DNA from: Bacteroidaceae bacterium
GTDB taxonomy: Bacteria; Bacteroidota; Bacteroidia; Bacteroidales; Bacteroidaceae
Assembly (NCBI GenBank): GCA_017618515.1
Contig: JAFZUB010000062.1
Coordinates: 1 to 14,052 of the forward strand
Reading direction: 5' to 3'
Length of the DNA: 14,052 nucleotides
The notes under the pieces are model-generated. The model had not been told where the DNA came from, did no database searches, and saw only the letters and a program-made list of their open reading frames with translations. Each line of letters opens with the position of its first letter. Positions within the stretch are counted from its first letter, which is position 1. Positions 1 to 7,204 of this stretch are shown here, one piece after another. A program made the position numbers and the translations under genes.

Positions 1-2294
1 TCTATCTCATTGTCCACAGAGGGATCGTTGCTGTCAATCTTATAGTTGGTAGAGATACGCACTGTCTTACCGTCGGTGCCGAGGGCAAGCACTGCCACGT
101 TGGCCTCACCGGCATTGGCAGCCACGAGAGTCTTTACATTCTCAGGCACTACTTCCTTCTCAAACTTCACGGTATAGTTGCGACCACCAGTAAAGTCGAT
201 ACCTGCACTCAATCCACGGGTGAAGTAAGAACCGAAGCATACTACCAGAGCCACAGCCCAAACCACGAAGCTCACCTTGTAAGCAGACATGAACTTGTAC
301 TTCGTGTTCTGCATCATGTTCTTGGAGAACGCGGTGGTGAATGTAAGATCAAGCCACTTATCCTTCTTGTGGAAGTGCTCAAATACTATGCGGGTAAGCC
401 ATACTGCGGTAAATACGGAAGCCAGCAGACCGATGATAAGGGTGGTGGCGAAACCGCGGATTGGACCAGTACCGAAGTTAAACAGGATGATACCAGTAAT
501 GATAGAAGTTACGTTGGAGTCGATGATGGCCGAGAAGGCATTGCCGTAGCCGTCAGCGAGAGCCGACTTGATCTTCTTGCCTGCACGAAGCTCTTCCTTG
601 GTACGCTCATAGATAAGCACGTTGGCATCCACTGCCATACCGAGGGTGAGCACCATACCGGCGATACCACTCATGGTCAGAGCAGCCTGGAACGAAGCCA
701 GCACACCGAGAATGAAGAAGAAGTTGATGATAAGCGCACTGTTGGCAACCATGCCCGGACGGAAACCATAGAGCAAGCACATGTAAATCATCAGCAGCAC
801 AAAGGCTACGATACAAGAGGTTATACCCTTGTTGATAGACTCCTGACCCAGCGACGGACCTACGGTGTCGTCCTGAACAATCTTCACGGGAGCGTCCATC
901 TTACCGCCCTTCAGCACATTGGCGAGGTCCTTGGTGTCCTCAGTGGTGAAGTTACCGGTGATCTGGGAGTTACCGCCGTTGATTTCGGTCATTACGTTAG
1001 GAGCACTGTATACAACGCCGTCAAGCACGATAGCCACAGCCTTGCCAATATTATTCTTGGTAATGGTAGCCCATGTGCGAGCACCGTCGTTGTTCATCGA
1101 CATGTTAACCTCAGGCCTACCGTTCTGGTCAAAGTCAGCGCGGGCATCGGTAATAGCGTTACCCTCCAGCGGAGCCTTGCCGTCAGCAGTGGTGCGGATA
1201 GCAAAGAGCTCAAACACATCAGCGTTGGGGAACATATCGCTAGCCTTAACACCCCACTTCAGCGACAGGTCGCCACGCAGAGTAGCCTTAGCCTCGGGAG
1301 AGTTGAGCAGTTTGTTGACCTCGGCAGTGTCATACGACATAACATAGGCAATCACTGCACTACCGCTACGAGAGTTCTGTGCAGGAATCATCATCGACAG
1401 CAGCGGATGAGCCTTCTTATTGGCAGCGCGCTGCTCTGCGTCAGCAGTCTTCTTGGTGTCGGGCTTGAGCTGGATGCCTGCCTTTGCTGTATCAGCAGCA
1501 GCGGGTTCAGCGGCAGCAGTGCTATCAGCCTCTGCAGTTCCACCTACGAGCTTTGTGTCGAGAGCCTGAATCTCCGGCCAGATGTCGGGGAAGCTATAGG
1601 TCTCCCAGAACTCAAGGTTAGCGCTGGTCTGGAGCAGTTTGCGCACGCGCTCAGGCTCCTTCACACCAGGCATCTCCACCATGATACGGCCGAGGCTTCC
1701 CTCCAACTTCTGGATGTTAGGCTGAGCCACACCGAAGCGGTCGATACGCGAACGGAGCACATTGTAGGAGTTGTCGATAGCGTCCTTAACCTCTGCGCGC
1801 AGCACCTTCTCAATGTCGCTGTCAGACGACTGAGCATTAATCTTGTCGCTCAGCTGCTGGGTAGCAAACACGGCAGACAGCTTGTTCTTGCCTGCAATGC
1901 CCTGGTAGGCGTTAATAAACAAGGTGATAAAGTCGTCCTGACTCTCGTTGGCCTGCTTCATGGCCTGCTCGTATGCCTTCTGGAAGTTGGCATCGCCGGC
2001 ATTGTCGGCAGCAAGTATCTTCACGATGTCGGGAACAGAAACCTCAAGGGTAACATTCATACCGCCCTTCAGGTCAAGGCCGAGACCAAGCTGGTACTCC
2101 TGGCACTCCTGGAGGGTCTTAAACATCCACACCCGCTCATTCTTCATTGAGTCGAGATAGCGCTGGCCCACTGCGGGAGCCATCTTAGCAGCCTTGTTCT
2201 CATAGTGACTGGTCACGAAGGAGAACGACAGATAGTAGATGCACACAAGTGTAAGCAACACGGCAAACACTTTTACAAATCCTTTGTTTTGCAT
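1..2294 (-). CDS. secDF: SecDF fusion, Sec translocase accessory subunit (C-terminus cut by window edge)
   Basis: Inner-membrane protein that uses the proton motive force to help the SecYEG translocon release and fold exported proteins on the periplasmic side. The frame stays open from ATG at 2294 to the window edge (764 codons). Seen: an N-terminal TM helix (about residues 5-25), the SecD motif GLDLKGGMNV near residue 70, a large periplasmic region, the SecD membrane motif MAVDANVLIYER at about 553-564, and the SecF motif GIDFTGG near residue 700. Both halves therefore sit in one chain, as is usual in Bacteroidota. Family members run to about 1000 residues, so roughly 240 residues of SecF are missing here. 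Residues about 248-295 form an Ala/Thr/Lys-rich low-complexity linker inside the periplasmic part. The leader is A-rich with no Shine-Dalgarno. The upstream EEP gene lies 182 bp away on the same strand, but secDF has its own promoter candidate. Confidence 0.96.
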   Translation of the reverse strand, partial: MQNKGFVKVFAVLLTLVCIYYLSFSFVTSHYENKAAKMAPAVGQRYLDSMKNERVWMFKTLQECQEYQLGLGLDLKGGMNVTLEVSVPDIVKILAADNAGDANFQKAYEQAMKQANESQDDFITLFINAYQGIAGKNKLSAVFATQQLSDKINAQSSDSDIEKVLRAEVKDAIDNSYNVLRSRIDRFGVAQPNIQKLEGSLGRIMVEMPGVKEPERVRKLLQTSANLEFWETYSFPDIWPEIQALDTKLVGGTAEADSTAAAEPAAADTAKAGIQLKPDTKKTADAEQRAANKKAHPLLSMMIPAQNSRSGSAVIAYVMSYDTAEVNKLLNSPEAKATLRGDLSLKWGVKASDMFPNADVFELFAIRTTADGKAPLEGNAITDARADFDQNGRPEVNMSMNNDGARTWATITKNNIGKAVAIVLDGVVYSAPNVMTEINGGNSQITGNFTTEDTKDLANVLKGGKMDAPVKIVQDDTVGPSLGQESINKGITSCIVAFVLLMIYMCLLYGFRPGMVANSALIINFFFILGVLASFQAALTMSGIAGMVLTLGMAVDANVLIYERTKEELRAGKKIKSALADGYGNAFSAIIDSNVTSIITGIILFNFGTGPIRGFATTLIIGLLASVFTAVWLTRIVFEHFHKKDKWLDLTFTTAFSKNMMQNTKYKFMSAYKVSFVVWAVALVVCFGSYFTRGLSAGIDFTGGRNYTVKFEKEVVPENVKTLVAANAGEANVAVLALGTDGKTVRISTNYKIDSNDPSVDNEI

Positions 2295-2375
2295 TTTGTT
2301 ATTGTTATTTATGTTTGTTATTTTTCAGTGTGATAATTCAGCGCGTGCATAGCCGAAGGCCACAATTAGCGGCGG

Positions 2376-2383
2376 CAAATGTA
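2376..2383 (-). promoter_or_regulatory. Bacteroidota -7 element upstream of secDF
   Basis: On the minus strand this reads TACATTTG, a full match to the Bacteroides-type -7 consensus TAnnTTTG. It lies 81 nt upstream of the secDF ATG, giving a predicted leader of about 75 nt that ends in an A/T-rich, SD-less stretch. No clear TTTG was found at the expected -33 distance, so the call rests on the -7 element and its position. The intergenic region 2295-2476 holds nothing else that I recognise. Confidence 0.5.
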
Positions 2384-2476
2384 ATGTTTTTTTTCTTATT
2401 GGCTATGTTATTAGCTCTTTATTTCGCAAAATCGGAACATTTTTTCATATTTTTGACACTACGCGGTATCATTTTG

Positions 2477-3568
2477 CTACTCTTTTATCCGCCTAAGCCA
2501 TGCCTCGATAGGATAGTGGTCCGACATTTTCTGCCTGCTGTCAACCCTTGCCCCAAAGGAGCGCCAGTGACGACTGCAGAGTATATTGTCGAGACGGAAA
2601 TACATCCTGTTTAGATGGTAGGTGATGCCCGGGCCATTGCCAGAAGCGGTATAGGCATCGTTCAACCGGCGGCATAGACGGGTGTGTACATAGCCCAGCG
2701 GAGTCTCGTTGAAGTCACCACACACTATCACGGGCTTATCGCCCAACTTGTCCAGATAGCGCGCCAACGAGTCTGCCTGCTCTGCGCGGCGCAGTCCGGC
2801 ATCATTGACTTTGCGGCCCAAGCGCAGGAAGTCCTCGCTCGTGCTGTCGCGGTCAGAGATAGTTACCAACTTCTGATAAGTCGCTTTATCCTCGGGGTTG
2901 ATAGAGTTTGAGATAAAATGGCAATTGACAACATACACCGTATCGCTCTCTATCTTAACGCGATAAACCACGCACATGTGGCCTGGCGACGAGGAGCGGA
3001 TAATATGGCGGTCGAGTATCGGATAGTTGGAGTAGAGCGTCAGCGCGTTCCACGATTTAGAAGAATACACCGAGTCGCTGTACTGCCAATGAGCCACGGC
3101 GTTCTCCACCGCTTCTTTATATTTCATATTGTAGTGGCTCTCCTGCGCACAAAACAGATCAGCATCGCTATTACGCAGATAGTCTATCATCTGCGCCTGC
3201 GCCACAGAATCCTTAAGGCCAGAACCAAAACCGTAGGTGTTGTAGCTCACCACCTTGATGCTACCTTTGGGCACCGGCTGTGGCATGCTGACAGGGCAGT
3301 AGGTATGCAGCTTGCCCACACACAGTAGCAGGGCGCCAAAACTCCATAGCCATTTCTTGGACCCGGCAATAAGCCATGCTACCATAAAAGCAAAAGTGGC
3401 GACAGCCAAGAATGGGAACAGAAGGCCCAGTGACACCTCCCAACCAAAGGTATGGGGATTGACATAGCCGCCAAACGCTGACAACAGCAACATGGCTATC
3501 ACCAAAATGTTGACAGCCAGCAGCAGCTTGGTCAATACACTGCCAATATGTCTGTGAACCTTCTTCAT
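2477..3568 (-). CDS. Membrane-anchored endonuclease/exonuclease/phosphatase (EEP) family protein
   Basis: Member of the Mg2+-dependent EEP (DNase I/exonuclease III/inositol phosphatase) fold, of unknown substrate. The N-terminus has three hydrophobic segments (about residues 13-33, 45-68, 73-88), followed by the catalytic domain from about 104. The fold motifs appear in order: SYNTYGF (Asn110), CAQES (metal ligand Glu143), YSNYPI (180-184), VNCHF (213-218), CGDFNETPLGY (Asp285, Asn287), RLDNIL (Asp327) and the terminal SDHYPI (Asp350, His351). The core catalytic set therefore looks intact. The 363-residue length is typical for the membrane-tethered Bacteroidota versions. The ATG at 3568 was chosen because it precedes the first TM segment. 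A purine-rich AGGAG lies about 14 nt upstream, and an ATG-GAT-TAA minicistron lies between. It follows the rhomboid gene by 57 nt on the same strand, so co-transcription is likely. Nuclease, phosphodiesterase and lipid phosphatase activity cannot be told apart from sequence. Confidence 0.85.
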   Translation of the reverse strand: MKKVHRHIGSVLTKLLLAVNILVIAMLLLSAFGGYVNPHTFGWEVSLGLLFPFLAVATFAFMVAWLIAGSKKWLWSFGALLLCVGKLHTYCPVSMPQPVPKGSIKVVSYNTYGFGSGLKDSVAQAQMIDYLRNSDADLFCAQESHYNMKYKEAVENAVAHWQYSDSVYSSKSWNALTLYSNYPILDRHIIRSSSPGHMCVVYRVKIESDTVYVVNCHFISNSINPEDKATYQKLVTISDRDSTSEDFLRLGRKVNDAGLRRAEQADSLARYLDKLGDKPVIVCGDFNETPLGYVHTRLCRRLNDAYTASGNGPGITYHLNRMYFRLDNILCSRHWRSFGARVDSRQKMSDHYPIEAWLRRIKE

Positions 3569-3625
3569 CCTTAATCCATTTTCTCCTGTCTCCTTACACC
3601 TTATATATAAATAAAGGTATCGTTG

Positions 3626-4543
3626 CTACTTGTTTCTGAAGTCGAAAATTGTCTTTTTCTCCTTTTCTGTCAGACAGTCGTAGCCCGAGCGCTTCACTTT
3701 CTCTAGTATGCGGTCTACCTCGGCTTGGCGCGCTTTGCGCTGGGCAAGAGCTTCGGCATATTCATCGATGGAATCGTCGTTTTTTGTTTTATTAGCCTTG
3801 CGAGTCTCAGTTGTGCGCACACGCTCCCACACACTCTTCTTGGGCTTATACTCCTGCCAGCTGCTGAAGCCACCGCGGCCTATGCCCGACTTGTGGCGCC
3901 AATAGAGAATCAGCACCAAGCCAAACAGCATACCGCCCAAATGGGCGAAATGAGCTACATTGCTGCCACTCGAGCCAAGGCCCGACAGCAGTTCAATCGC
4001 TGCATAACCTATCACCAACCACTTAGCCTTCAGCGGAATAGGCGGGATGAGCAGCAAGATGCGCTCGTTGGGGAAGGTCATGCCGAAGCCCAGCAATATG
4101 CCGTACACTGCACCCGACGCTCCCACGGTAGTCCACATGCGCAGGTATTCCTTCATAGGTATCTGGGACACTCCGTCGCTCACCACTGCATAGTCGCCCA
4201 TGTGCTGGGTGGTATATTCGATATACTGCGCAACTTCTTGGCATATACCGGCACCCACGCCACACACAAGGTAGAATATCAAATATTTTTTGGCTCCCCA
4301 CGCCTGCTCCAAGATACGGCCAAACATCCAAAAAGCCAGCATATTAAAGAATATGTGCTCAAAATTGGCGTGCATAAACATATAGGTCACCAACTGATAG
4401 ACCATGAAATTGTCGGACTTGAAGAAATGCAAGCCCAGCACGTCGTTGAGGTCCACGCCGTTGTTGCGCAGCAAACCCGTGGCGAGATAAAGCAGAATGT
4501 TTATCACCAGCAGGTTCTTTGTTATAGGAGGCATCCTGAACAT
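3626..4543 (-). CDS. Rhomboid family intramembrane serine protease
   Basis: Cleaves transmembrane substrates within the bilayer; the substrate is unknown. The six-TM rhomboid core covers about residues 10-215. Hallmarks seen: the HANFEHIFFNM region (58-68) in the second helix, the catalytic GASG with Ser143, and the NVAHFAHLGG helix with catalytic His201, so the Ser-His dyad is present. A roughly 20-residue hydrophilic insertion (about 111-135) separates the third and fourth segments. The cytoplasmic tail (about 216-305) is charged and ends in an SGYDCLTEKEK-type segment. As far as I recall, similar tails are common on Bacteroidota rhomboids (family DUF6576), but I could not check this. The start ATG is at 4543; a second in-frame Met at residue 4 is an equally possible start. 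The gene is transcribed divergently from argS and leads the minus-strand EEP gene. Confidence 0.92.
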   Translation of the reverse strand: MFRMPPITKNLLVINILLYLATGLLRNNGVDLNDVLGLHFFKSDNFMVYQLVTYMFMHANFEHIFFNMLAFWMFGRILEQAWGAKKYLIFYLVCGVGAGICQEVAQYIEYTTQHMGDYAVVSDGVSQIPMKEYLRMWTTVGASGAVYGILLGFGMTFPNERILLLIPPIPLKAKWLVIGYAAIELLSGLGSSGSNVAHFAHLGGMLFGLVLILYWRHKSGIGRGGFSSWQEYKPKKSVWERVRTTETRKANKTKNDDSIDEYAEALAQRKARQAEVDRILEKVKRSGYDCLTEKEKKTIFDFRNK

Positions 4544-4607
4544 GGTAGTCGGCTATTTTGTCAATATTTTGGGGCGTATTGAAACGCGCGGTTTCGATTT
4601 CAAACTG

Positions 4608-4637
4608 CAAAAATACATAAAATTTTCCATATACAAC
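4608..4637 (-). promoter_or_regulatory. Promoter of the rhomboid-EEP transcript
   Basis: On the minus strand TATTTTTG (4608-4615) matches TAnnTTTG. A GTTG (4634-4637) lies 18 nt upstream, near the expected -33 TTTG position. Transcription would start around 4602, giving a leader of about 60 nt to the rhomboid ATG. It lies back-to-back with the argS promoter. Confidence 0.55.
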
Positions 4638-4669
4638 CTATTTTATATCATTCGATTTAATTTTTTCAC

Positions 4670-4677
4670 TACCTTTG
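4670..4677 (+). promoter_or_regulatory. -7 element of the argS cluster promoter
   Basis: TACCTTTG matches the TAnnTTTG consensus 27 nt before the argS ATG, giving a predicted leader of about 20 nt. The -33 position carries only a weak TTCG-like match in an A/T-rich tract. An SD-like AGGTGG at 4696-4701 precedes the ATG by 3 nt, which is unusually close for an SD and unusual for this phylum. This promoter could drive argS and the genes that follow it. Confidence 0.55.
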
Positions 4678-4704
4678 CAGTCGAAAAATTAAAATAGGTG
4701 GATT

Positions 4705-6522
4705 ATGGACATTCAAAACGTGATACAGTCGGCCTGCGCCAAAGCCGTGGAGGCTCTCTACGGGGCAACGGTCGGACCAGAGCAGCTGCAACTGCAAAAG
4801 ACGAAAAAAGAATTTGAAGGCCATCTCACTCTGGTGGTGTTCCCCCTGTTGCGTATCTCCAAGAAGAAACCTGAAGACACCGCGCAAGAGATTGGCCAGT
4901 GGCTCGTGGACAATGAGCCCGCCGTGGAGAAGTTTAATGTTATTAAGGGTTTCCTCAATCTCAGCGTTGCCACCACGAGCTGGACACGCCTACTCAATAC
5001 TATCGCTTCCACCGCCGATTACGGCACTGTAAAGCCCACGGCCCAGTCGCCGCTGGTGATGATAGAGTATTCGTCGCCCAACACCAATAAGCCACTCCAT
5101 CTGGGCCATGTGCGCAACAACTTGCTGGGCTGGGCCATCAGTCAGATACTCGAGGCTGCCGGCAACCGCGTGGTCAAGACCAACATCGTCAACGACCGCG
5201 GCATACATATCTGCAAGTCGATGCTGGCATGGCTACGCTGGGGTAATGGCGAGACACCTGAGAGCAGCGGCAAGAAAGGCGACCACCTCATCGGTGATTA
5301 CTACGTAGCTTTTGACAAGCACTACCGCGAGGAAGTGCGCACGCTGACGGATCAATTCAAAGCTGAAGGCCTCGACGACGAAGCTGCTAAGGCAAAAGCA
5401 GAGAAAGAGGCACCCCTCATCAAGGAAGCCCACGAGATGCTCGTAAAATGGGAGCAGAATGATCCTGAGGTGCGCGCTTTGTGGAAAAAGATGAACGAGT
5501 GGGTGTACGCCGGATTCGACGAGACCTACAAGGCACTGGGTGTAAGCTTCGACAAGATATATTATGAGTCTGACACCTACCTCGTAGGCAAAGCCAAGGT
5601 GGAGGAAGGACTAAGCAAAGGCATCTTCGTCCGCCACGATGACGGCTCCGTATGGGCCGATCTGCGACCCGAAGGTCTCGACGAGAAGTTGCTGTTGCGT
5701 AGCGACGGCACCTCCGTCTATATGACCCAAGACATTGGCACCGCCAAACTGCGCTTCGACGATTACCCCATCGACAAGATGGTCTATGTGGTGGGCAACG
5801 AACAGAACTACCATTTCAAAGTGCTGTCCATACTGCTTGACAAACTCGGATTCGAGTGGGGCAAGGACCTGGTGCACTTCTCCTATGGTATGGTGGAGCT
5901 ACCCAACGGCAAGATGAAGAGTCGCGAGGGTACCGTGGTGGATGCTGACGAGCTTATCAGCGAGATGATTAGCACTGCCCGTCGCACCAGCGAAGAGTTG
6001 GGCAAGTTTGCCGACATGGACGGCCAAGAAAAAAACGAGATAGCACGTATCGTGGGCCTCGGCGCACTGAAGTATTTCCTGCTCAAGGTTGACGCCCGCA
6101 AGAATATGATGTTCAATCCCGAAGAGAGTATTGACTTCAACGGCAACACAGGTCCGTTCATCCAATACACCTACGCTCGCATCCGCTCGGTGCTGCGCAA
6201 GGCTAAGGAGAGTGGTATAGACTTCGGCAGTGAGGTAAGCGAAAGCACGCCCGTCAACGAGAAGGAACAGAACCTGATACAGCATATCGCCGATTTTCCT
6301 GCCATCATACAGCAGGCTGCGGTAGAGTATAGTCCCAGCACCATCGCCAACTACTGCTACGACCTCGTGAAGGAGTACAATCAATTCTATCACGACTACA
6401 CCATTTTGGGCGAATCCATCGAAGAGAAACGCCAACTTCGCCTCGTGCTCTCGGAGCAAGTAAGCAATATCGTGCGCACAGGCATGCGTTTGCTCGGAAT
6501 AGAGGTGCCTGAGAGAATGTAG
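4705..6522 (+). CDS. argS: Arginine--tRNA ligase
   Basis: Class I aminoacyl-tRNA synthetase that charges tRNA-Arg with arginine using ATP, in the cytoplasm. The N-terminal tRNA-recognition domain spans about residues 1-110. The Rossmann catalytic core starts with EYSSPNTNKPLHLGHVRNN, in which HLGH (132-135) is the HIGH signature. KMKSREG (403-409) stands in the KMSKS position, a degenerate form seen in ArgRS. The C-terminal anticodon-binding (DALR) helical domain covers about 487-605 and ends with the characteristic RTGMRLLGIEVPERM. At 605 residues it has the usual Bacteroidota length and looks complete. It opens the plus-strand cluster, with rnhA starting 37 nt after its stop. Confidence 0.97.
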   Translation: MDIQNVIQSACAKAVEALYGATVGPEQLQLQKTKKEFEGHLTLVVFPLLRISKKKPEDTAQEIGQWLVDNEPAVEKFNVIKGFLNLSVATTSWTRLLNTIASTADYGTVKPTAQSPLVMIEYSSPNTNKPLHLGHVRNNLLGWAISQILEAAGNRVVKTNIVNDRGIHICKSMLAWLRWGNGETPESSGKKGDHLIGDYYVAFDKHYREEVRTLTDQFKAEGLDDEAAKAKAEKEAPLIKEAHEMLVKWEQNDPEVRALWKKMNEWVYAGFDETYKALGVSFDKIYYESDTYLVGKAKVEEGLSKGIFVRHDDGSVWADLRPEGLDEKLLLRSDGTSVYMTQDIGTAKLRFDDYPIDKMVYVVGNEQNYHFKVLSILLDKLGFEWGKDLVHFSYGMVELPNGKMKSREGTVVDADELISEMISTARRTSEELGKFADMDGQEKNEIARIVGLGALKYFLLKVDARKNMMFNPEESIDFNGNTGPFIQYTYARIRSVLRKAKESGIDFGSEVSESTPVNEKEQNLIQHIADFPAIIQQAAVEYSPSTIANYCYDLVKEYNQFYHDYTILGESIEEKRQLRLVLSEQVSNIVRTGMRLLGIEVPERM

Positions 6523-6559
6523 GCAGTATTGCTGCACACAAATATAAGTCAAGAATAAG

Positions 6560-7198
6560 GTGAGCAAACAGAAACCTAAATACTACGTTGTGTGGCAGGG
6601 TCGCGAACCTGGCATCTACCTCACTTGGGACGAGTGTAAGGCGCAGGTGCATGGCGCGGAGGGAGCCCGCTACAAGTCTTTCCCCACGATGGAGGAAGCC
6701 CGCCAGGCTTATGAGGCAGGCCCTCCGCCAATTGAGCGCAAGAAGGCTTCTTCCGGCAATGCCAAATGCTCAATGCTAAACGCTCAATGTTCAATCATCG
6801 AGGACGCATACGCCGTGGATGCGGCGTGCAGTGGCAACCCTGGCATGATGGAGTATCGCGGCGTGGATGTGAAGAGCGGCATACAACTGTTTCACTTCGG
6901 CCCGATTATGGCTACCAACAATATCGGCGAGTTTCTGGCTATAGTGCATGCCCTCGCGCTGCAGAAGAAGCAAGGTACAGCATATCCAATCTATAGCGAC
7001 AGCCGCAATGCCCTGCTCTGGATCAAGGCCCACAAGTGTCGCACCAAACTGGAGCTCAACGACAAGACAGCCAAAGCACACGAACTGATAGCCCGCGCCG
7101 AGCATTGGCTCAACAACAACGACTACTCTGAATTCAAAATACTCAAGTGGCACACCGACCAATGGGGCGAAATCCCCGCTGACTTCGGTAGAAAATAA
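6560..7198 (+). CDS. rnhA: Ribonuclease H1 with N-terminal hybrid-binding domain
   Basis: Cleaves the RNA strand of RNA-DNA hybrids (R-loops, replication primers). Two domains: an N-terminal hybrid-binding (caulimovirus viroplasmin-type) domain at about residues 7-52, with KYYVVWQGREPGIYLTWDE and the FPTMEEA stretch, and a catalytic domain from about 81 to 212. The acidic residues align with a Bacillus halodurans-type DEDD set: Asp87 in VDAACSGNPG, Glu124 in TNNIGEF, Asp147 in YSDSRN and Asp208 in the final WGEIPADFGRK. The start is GTG at 6560, since the first in-frame ATG falls inside the binding domain. The linker between domains (residues about 65-79) is encoded by a 7-nt tandem repeat and gives a seven-residue protein repeat, NAKCSML then NAQCSII. 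It ends 6 nt before the ABC exporter, so the two are probably co-transcribed. The symbol follows the RNase HI convention. Confidence 0.92.
   Translation: MSKQKPKYYVVWQGREPGIYLTWDECKAQVHGAEGARYKSFPTMEEARQAYEAGPPPIERKKASSGNAKCSMLNAQCSIIEDAYAVDAACSGNPGMMEYRGVDVKSGIQLFHFGPIMATNNIGEFLAIVHALALQKKQGTAYPIYSDSRNALLWIKAHKCRTKLELNDKTAKAHELIARAEHWLNNNDYSEFKILKWHTDQWGEIPADFGRK
6754..6795 (+). repeat. Six degenerate 7-nt tandem units inside rnhA
   Basis: Units begin at 6754, 6761, 6768, 6775, 6782 and 6789, with consensus GCTCAAT. The third and fifth are exactly GCTCAAT and the others differ at one to three positions. The array is 42 nt, so it adds 14 codons without changing frame. It encodes the hinge between the hybrid-binding and catalytic domains of RNase H1, where extra residues should be tolerated. 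Confidence 0.8.
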
Positions 7199-7204
7199 CA
7201 GAAT

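Noticed and set aside
369..2150. 593-codon plus-strand open frame opposite secDF
   Set aside because: It lies entirely antisense to a clear SecDF reading frame, and its translation has no recognisable domain. Codon bias of the real gene explains the absence of stops.
2315..2614. 99-codon plus-strand open frame across the secDF promoter region
   Set aside because: It overlaps the EEP 3' end and the secDF promoter and has no family resemblance. Its hydrophobic N-terminus comes from the A/T-rich promoter DNA.
3569..3578. ATG-GAT-TAA minicistron just upstream of the EEP start
   Set aside because: A two-codon frame is expected by chance in this A/T-rich spacer, and nothing else suggests a leader-peptide mechanism.
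3725..4582. 285-codon plus-strand open frame opposite the rhomboid gene
   Set aside because: The opposite strand encodes a complete rhomboid with its catalytic dyad; this frame has no recognisable motifs.
5899..6567. 222-codon minus-strand open frame opposite argS
   Set aside because: Shadow of the argS frame, with no domain, promoter or plausible start context.
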